Below, in pieces: positions 5,512 to 8,560 of a DNA stretch of 8,560 nt (its first letter is position 1; the number at the start of each line of letters is the position of its first letter). The notes beneath the pieces were generated by a model, which did not search any database, was not told the origin of the DNA, and saw only the letters and a program-made list of their open reading frames with translations. A program made the position numbers and the translations under genes. The stretch is from Planctomycetota bacterium (GTDB taxonomy: Bacteria > Planctomycetota > Phycisphaerae > WQYP01). The stretch is taken from the NCBI GenBank assembly GCA_021799715.1, contig JAJYZY010000103.1:1-8560 (forward strand). The letters run 5' to 3'.

Positions 5512-7416
5512 ATGAAATTCAATACTCCCAAATGGACTTTCGCTTTGGTATGCGCGGTATCAATGCTGATAAGCCAACACATCATGGCTGCCGCCGCAGC
5601 ATCGGCGGGCGGAAAAACCGCGGCGGGGCAAACCGGGAAGCGCATGAGTCTTTTGCTGTGGACCAATCAGCGAATTAAGGACATTTTGGGTTCGCTGGCT
5701 GAAAATGGCGAATTTGGCATAGCCGGGAAGCAATTGGGTCGCCTGGAAGATCAGGTCATCGCTTACATGCCGCGAAATGGCCTGACCGCACTTCGCCATG
5801 CGGATTTCGCCCGCCGGCTGGTCAGCCAGTTGTCTTCCATTTCCAATCATCAGCACCGTATGAAAATGCTGAAGTTTCTCATGGCCAACCATGAACTTGC
5901 AGCCACAATGGTATTTCTTAATGCTCCGGGGCAGCAGAATGTGGCACAGGTGTATCATCGGCTTGCCTCCATGCGCCGTGCGCTGGGTCCGATGGTAGTA
6001 GCGTATCCGAACCTGACGGCCGCGATATGCGCTGTGTTGTATAAGCCGCTGACAATGCACATCAATGAAAATACCGTGCACTCGCCGAATCCGGTGGCAT
6101 TGTTCAAATATTATGTCCGTTATCAGCGGGCGATGTACTTTGGTATCCGCAATGTGCCGGCGCGATTGCTGATTTATGTGGTGGATTCCTGCTCAAGTAT
6201 TCGCAGCATGACATGGGCGTTAAATAAATATCATGGCGATTCAATGGTGGGGCAATTGTTTTTCAGCGTGCCGTATGATTACAGCACGTATCTGCACGGC
6301 ACGAAAAAAGAAGTGGACATCAAGGGGTATAATCTGCCGAACATATTGCAATACGGGGGCGTGTGCGCTGATCAGGCTTTTTTTGCTTCTCAAGTGGGAA
6401 AGGCCATCGGTGTGCCAACGGCTTATGACATTGGTATGTCCAGTGTGGTGGGTCATGCCTGGGTGGGCTTTCTGCAGCAGGTGGGCAATCAGGCGGCATG
6501 GAACTTTAACATTGGCCGGTATTCCGAATATCGCGGTGTCGTAGGGGTGGTGCAAAATCCCATTACCCGACGCCATGAGCCGGACTCGTTTATGTCGCTT
6601 TCCGGGCAATATATCGGCACAACGCAGCACCAGCGGTGGAACGCGGTTGTTCTCACGGATGCCGCTTTGCGCTTGCTGGCCATTTCGGCCACACATGGAA
6701 GCTTTTCGCCGCCGGCTTTACCGGCGAATGTTTATGGCCATACCGCCAAAGCGCTGGATAACAGCGTGTCAGCACAGTTGTCGCTTTTGAAACGCGCGGT
6801 GAATCAATGTGATGGCTATGCGGAATCCTGGATGCTCGTGGGTTATCTGGCATCCAAGGGCAAGCTGACCATGGCGGAGAAAACGCTCTGGACCGGCGCA
6901 CTGATGCGACTTTGCGGGCAGCGGTATCCGGATTTTGCCATGGCGGTGGTGCAGCCGATGATCCTTTCGGTCAAAAATCCGATCAAGCAAAACCGGTTCT
7001 GGAATCGGGCGTTCCGAATTTTCGCCCCCAGGCGTTTTGATCTTGCGGCGCAAGTGCGGATGATGCAGGCGCGGCTGTGGCGCAAGGCCGGGCATTTAAA
7101 TCGTGCCGGGACCTATCTGATGGATGTGATCAACCAGTATGCCAATGCCGGCCCATTTATTCTTACGGCGCTGCACCAGGCGGTTGACATACTTCGCCAG
7201 CAGAAACACAGTAATCGCATAACCAAACTGTATGAAGTTACCTGGTCGCGCATTCAGGCGCCGCCGCGGATGGCGGATCCGTTTATGCACGAAAGCAACT
7301 GGTATCAGGTGGGTAAACTGCTGGAAAGCCGTCTTCGGGAACAGGGCCAGACGCTCATGGCCGATAAAGTTCGCCGTGAACTGCAATCTGCCGGAAATCC
7401 GGTGGCGGGAAATTAA
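5512..7416 (+). CDS. exported transglutaminase-like protein with helical C-terminal region
   Basis: This 634-residue protein starts with a classical signal peptide (MKFNTPKW, hydrophobic core 9-24, Ala-rich region to about 32). A helical N-terminal region (about 45-240) leads to a transglutaminase-like (papain-fold) core: Cys285 in YGGVCADQAFF, followed by the helix and AIGVPTAYD, and His315 in GHAWVGF. The third catalytic position falls in AAWNFNIG (329-335), where the usual Asp is replaced by Asn331 or Asn333. Residues about 410-625 are alpha-helical and TPR-like in spacing, without a clean consensus. Such proteins usually act as cysteine proteases or peptidoglycan/amide hydrolases in the envelope; the substrate here is unknown. 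The ATG at 5512 is chosen because GGAG lies 7 nt upstream and a signal peptide begins there. The frame is open 69 codons further up, but that stretch is Trp/His/Arg-rich and does not look coding. Confidence 0.75.
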   Translation: MKFNTPKWTFALVCAVSMLISQHIMAAAAASAGGKTAAGQTGKRMSLLLWTNQRIKDILGSLAENGEFGIAGKQLGRLEDQVIAYMPRNGLTALRHADFARRLVSQLSSISNHQHRMKMLKFLMANHELAATMVFLNAPGQQNVAQVYHRLASMRRALGPMVVAYPNLTAAICAVLYKPLTMHINENTVHSPNPVALFKYYVRYQRAMYFGIRNVPARLLIYVVDSCSSIRSMTWALNKYHGDSMVGQLFFSVPYDYSTYLHGTKKEVDIKGYNLPNILQYGGVCADQAFFASQVGKAIGVPTAYDIGMSSVVGHAWVGFLQQVGNQAAWNFNIGRYSEYRGVVGVVQNPITRRHEPDSFMSLSGQYIGTTQHQRWNAVVLTDAALRLLAISATHGSFSPPALPANVYGHTAKALDNSVSAQLSLLKRAVNQCDGYAESWMLVGYLASKGKLTMAEKTLWTGALMRLCGQRYPDFAMAVVQPMILSVKNPIKQNRFWNRAFRIFAPRRFDLAAQVRMMQARLWRKAGHLNRAGTYLMDVINQYANAGPFILTALHQAVDILRQQKHSNRITKLYEVTWSRIQAPPRMADPFMHESNWYQVGKLLESRLREQGQTLMADKVRRELQSAGNPVAGN

Positions 7417-7497
7417 CTGGGCGGGATTTTTGTTTCATCACATCCATGTTAGAGTAACGTATCCTGCGGCAAGCGGAAGATCTGTATTGGGAATGCC

Positions 7498-8560
7498 ATG
7501 AGCGCTGTTATGACACAATATGATTCGCCAGGAGCCATCGGTGGGCAATCCACGACCGAAGCTGTCGTGCGTCCCTGCCGCATCGGGCCGCATGAACTGG
7601 CCCTTCCGGCCATGCAGGCGGGTCTGGCCGGATACAGTGACATGGCTATGCGTGTTGTAGCGCGCCGGCGCAATTGTCCTTATGCCGTAACCGAAGCGCT
7701 GCTGGACCGGGTTATCATTACCGGCGGACGTGGCCGCGAAAAGCGGTCTATTTTATGTGAAGCCGACCATCCGGTGGCCGGACAACTCATGGGCAGCGAA
7801 GCGGATGAAATGGCGGCGGCGGCGCAGATTCTTCTGGAATCAGGCTTTGACGTTATTGACTTGAATTTCGCATGTCCGGTAAAAAAAGTCATGGGGCGCT
7901 GCCGGGGCGGATATCTGCTGAGCGACCCGGATGAAGCCATCAACATTATGCGGGCGGTGCGGGAGGTTGTGCCGGGACCTCTGACCATGAAGTTGCGCCG
8001 CGCGCTGGATGATTCAACGCGGGCGGCGGAGAATTTTGATCGGATTTTTAACGAGGCGATTAACCTGGAATTCGCGGCCATGGCGGTGCACGGCCGCACT
8101 GTGGAACAGAAATACACCGGCACGGCGGACTGGGATTTTCTGCGCACGCTGAAAATCCGTTATCCGAATATGACAATCTTCGGCAGCGGCGATGTATTTA
8201 CCGCACAGGACGCATTGCGCATGTACCGGTATACCGGATTGGATGGTATATGGATTGCCCGCGGCGCTATCGGTAATCCATGGATATTCCGCGAATTTGC
8301 CGCTCTGATTGCCGGCGGTCCACCGGTTGATCCGCCCGGAATATTTGAACAGCGCGAAGGATTAATGGAACATTTTGCTTTGGCGGTTGAAATATACGGC
8401 GAGGAGCAGGCCTCCCGGCAAATGCGGAAAATAGGCATAAAATATTCGCGACTGCATCCGCGGGGGGCGGACGTATGGCGGGCCTTTATCGCGGTGAAAT
8501 CCCAAGCGGACTGGGACGGCGTACTGAATTGCTTTTACAGCACGGATGGCCCGGGGCGGA
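7498..8560 (+). CDS. dus: tRNA-dihydrouridine synthase, 3' end outside the window
   Basis: This is an FMN-dependent enzyme that reduces specific uridines in tRNA to dihydrouridine. 354 codons are visible and the frame is still open at the right edge. The TIM-barrel motifs are in order: PAMQAGLAGYSD (37-48; the usual FMN-binding start is 'APMAGVTD'), QLMGSE (96-101), DLNFACPVKKV (121-131) with the catalytic Cys126, MKLRR (164-168), AVHGRTVEQKYTG (196-208) followed by ADWDF, the FMN-phosphate loop FGSGDV (228-233), and ARGAIGNPWIF (254-264). The catalytic context reads ACP rather than GCP, and GRCRGGYLL follows; the latter recalls planctomycete Dus proteins. About 30 residues precede the barrel. 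The ATG at 7498 has only a weak GGGA upstream; the ATG at 7510 is an alternative. Which Dus subfamily (A/B/C) applies cannot be settled here. The gene lies 81 nt after the transglutaminase-like gene with no clear terminator between. Confidence 0.93.
   Translation, partial: MSAVMTQYDSPGAIGGQSTTEAVVRPCRIGPHELALPAMQAGLAGYSDMAMRVVARRRNCPYAVTEALLDRVIITGGRGREKRSILCEADHPVAGQLMGSEADEMAAAAQILLESGFDVIDLNFACPVKKVMGRCRGGYLLSDPDEAINIMRAVREVVPGPLTMKLRRALDDSTRAAENFDRIFNEAINLEFAAMAVHGRTVEQKYTGTADWDFLRTLKIRYPNMTIFGSGDVFTAQDALRMYRYTGLDGIWIARGAIGNPWIFREFAALIAGGPPVDPPGIFEQREGLMEHFALAVEIYGEEQASRQMRKIGIKYSRLHPRGADVWRAFIAVKSQADWDGVLNCFYSTDGPGR

Noticed and set aside
7391..7432. CCGGAAATCCGG followed later by GGGATTTTTG near the end of the transglutaminase-like gene, a possible terminator
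   Set aside because: The 4-bp stem lies inside the coding region and is separated from the T-run by over 20 nt, so readthrough into dus is just as likely.
7430..7458. Weak promoter-like TTGTTT and TAGAGT before dus
   Set aside because: The spacing (14 nt) and the hexamer matches are too poor to call a promoter.
7680..8438. Two minus-strand frames (155 and 92 codons) opposite the right-hand end
   Set aside because: The plus strand here encodes an uninterrupted tRNA-dihydrouridine synthase with all key motifs; the minus-strand frames are shadows.

Overview
The window is an 8.56 kb piece of a bacterial chromosome with a moderately high GC content. It holds seven protein-coding genes in two divergent blocks that meet head to head at about 5324-5511. 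No rRNA, tRNA, CRISPR array, insertion sequence or long repeat was found. The best guess for the host is a planctomycete, possibly of the Phycisphaerae. This rests on the style of the tRNA-dihydrouridine synthase, on the AsmA-like protein with its short second half, and on the large secreted proteins with no close named family. It was judged by eye and is only moderately secure.

The minus-strand block reads right to left. First comes an orphan polytopic membrane protein (5323-4589), apparently made from a leaderless or nearly leaderless transcript. A second promoter with a perfect TATAAT box (4503-4508) then precedes a tight four-gene cluster: a secreted clan GH-D/GH36-like glycosidase (4471-2228), peptide-methionine (R)-S-oxide reductase MsrB (2208-1732), a membrane-anchored AsmA-like protein (1689-859), and an SLC13/ArsB-type anion permease (862 to beyond the left edge). 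The gaps are 19 nt, 42 nt and a 4-nt GTGA overlap, and every start has a clear Shine-Dalgarno sequence, so the four are probably cotranscribed.

The plus-strand block reads left to right. It holds an exported transglutaminase-like protein with a helical C-terminal half (5512-7416), then, 81 nt later, a tRNA-dihydrouridine synthase (7498 to beyond the right edge). The divergent region carries a symmetric ATTATAAT box that gives a -10 hexamer on each strand, a strong hairpin just before the transglutaminase ribosome binding site, and a possible 28-codon upstream ORF.

Functionally the window mixes housekeeping (Dus, MsrB), envelope proteins (AsmA-like, permease, membrane protein) and exported enzymes (glycosidase, transglutaminase-like). 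No known defence, secretion or biosynthetic system is visible. The most interesting items are the unusual gene content of the glycosidase-msrB-asmA-permease cluster, the glycosidase and transglutaminase-like proteins as poorly described families, and the organisation of the divergent promoter region.
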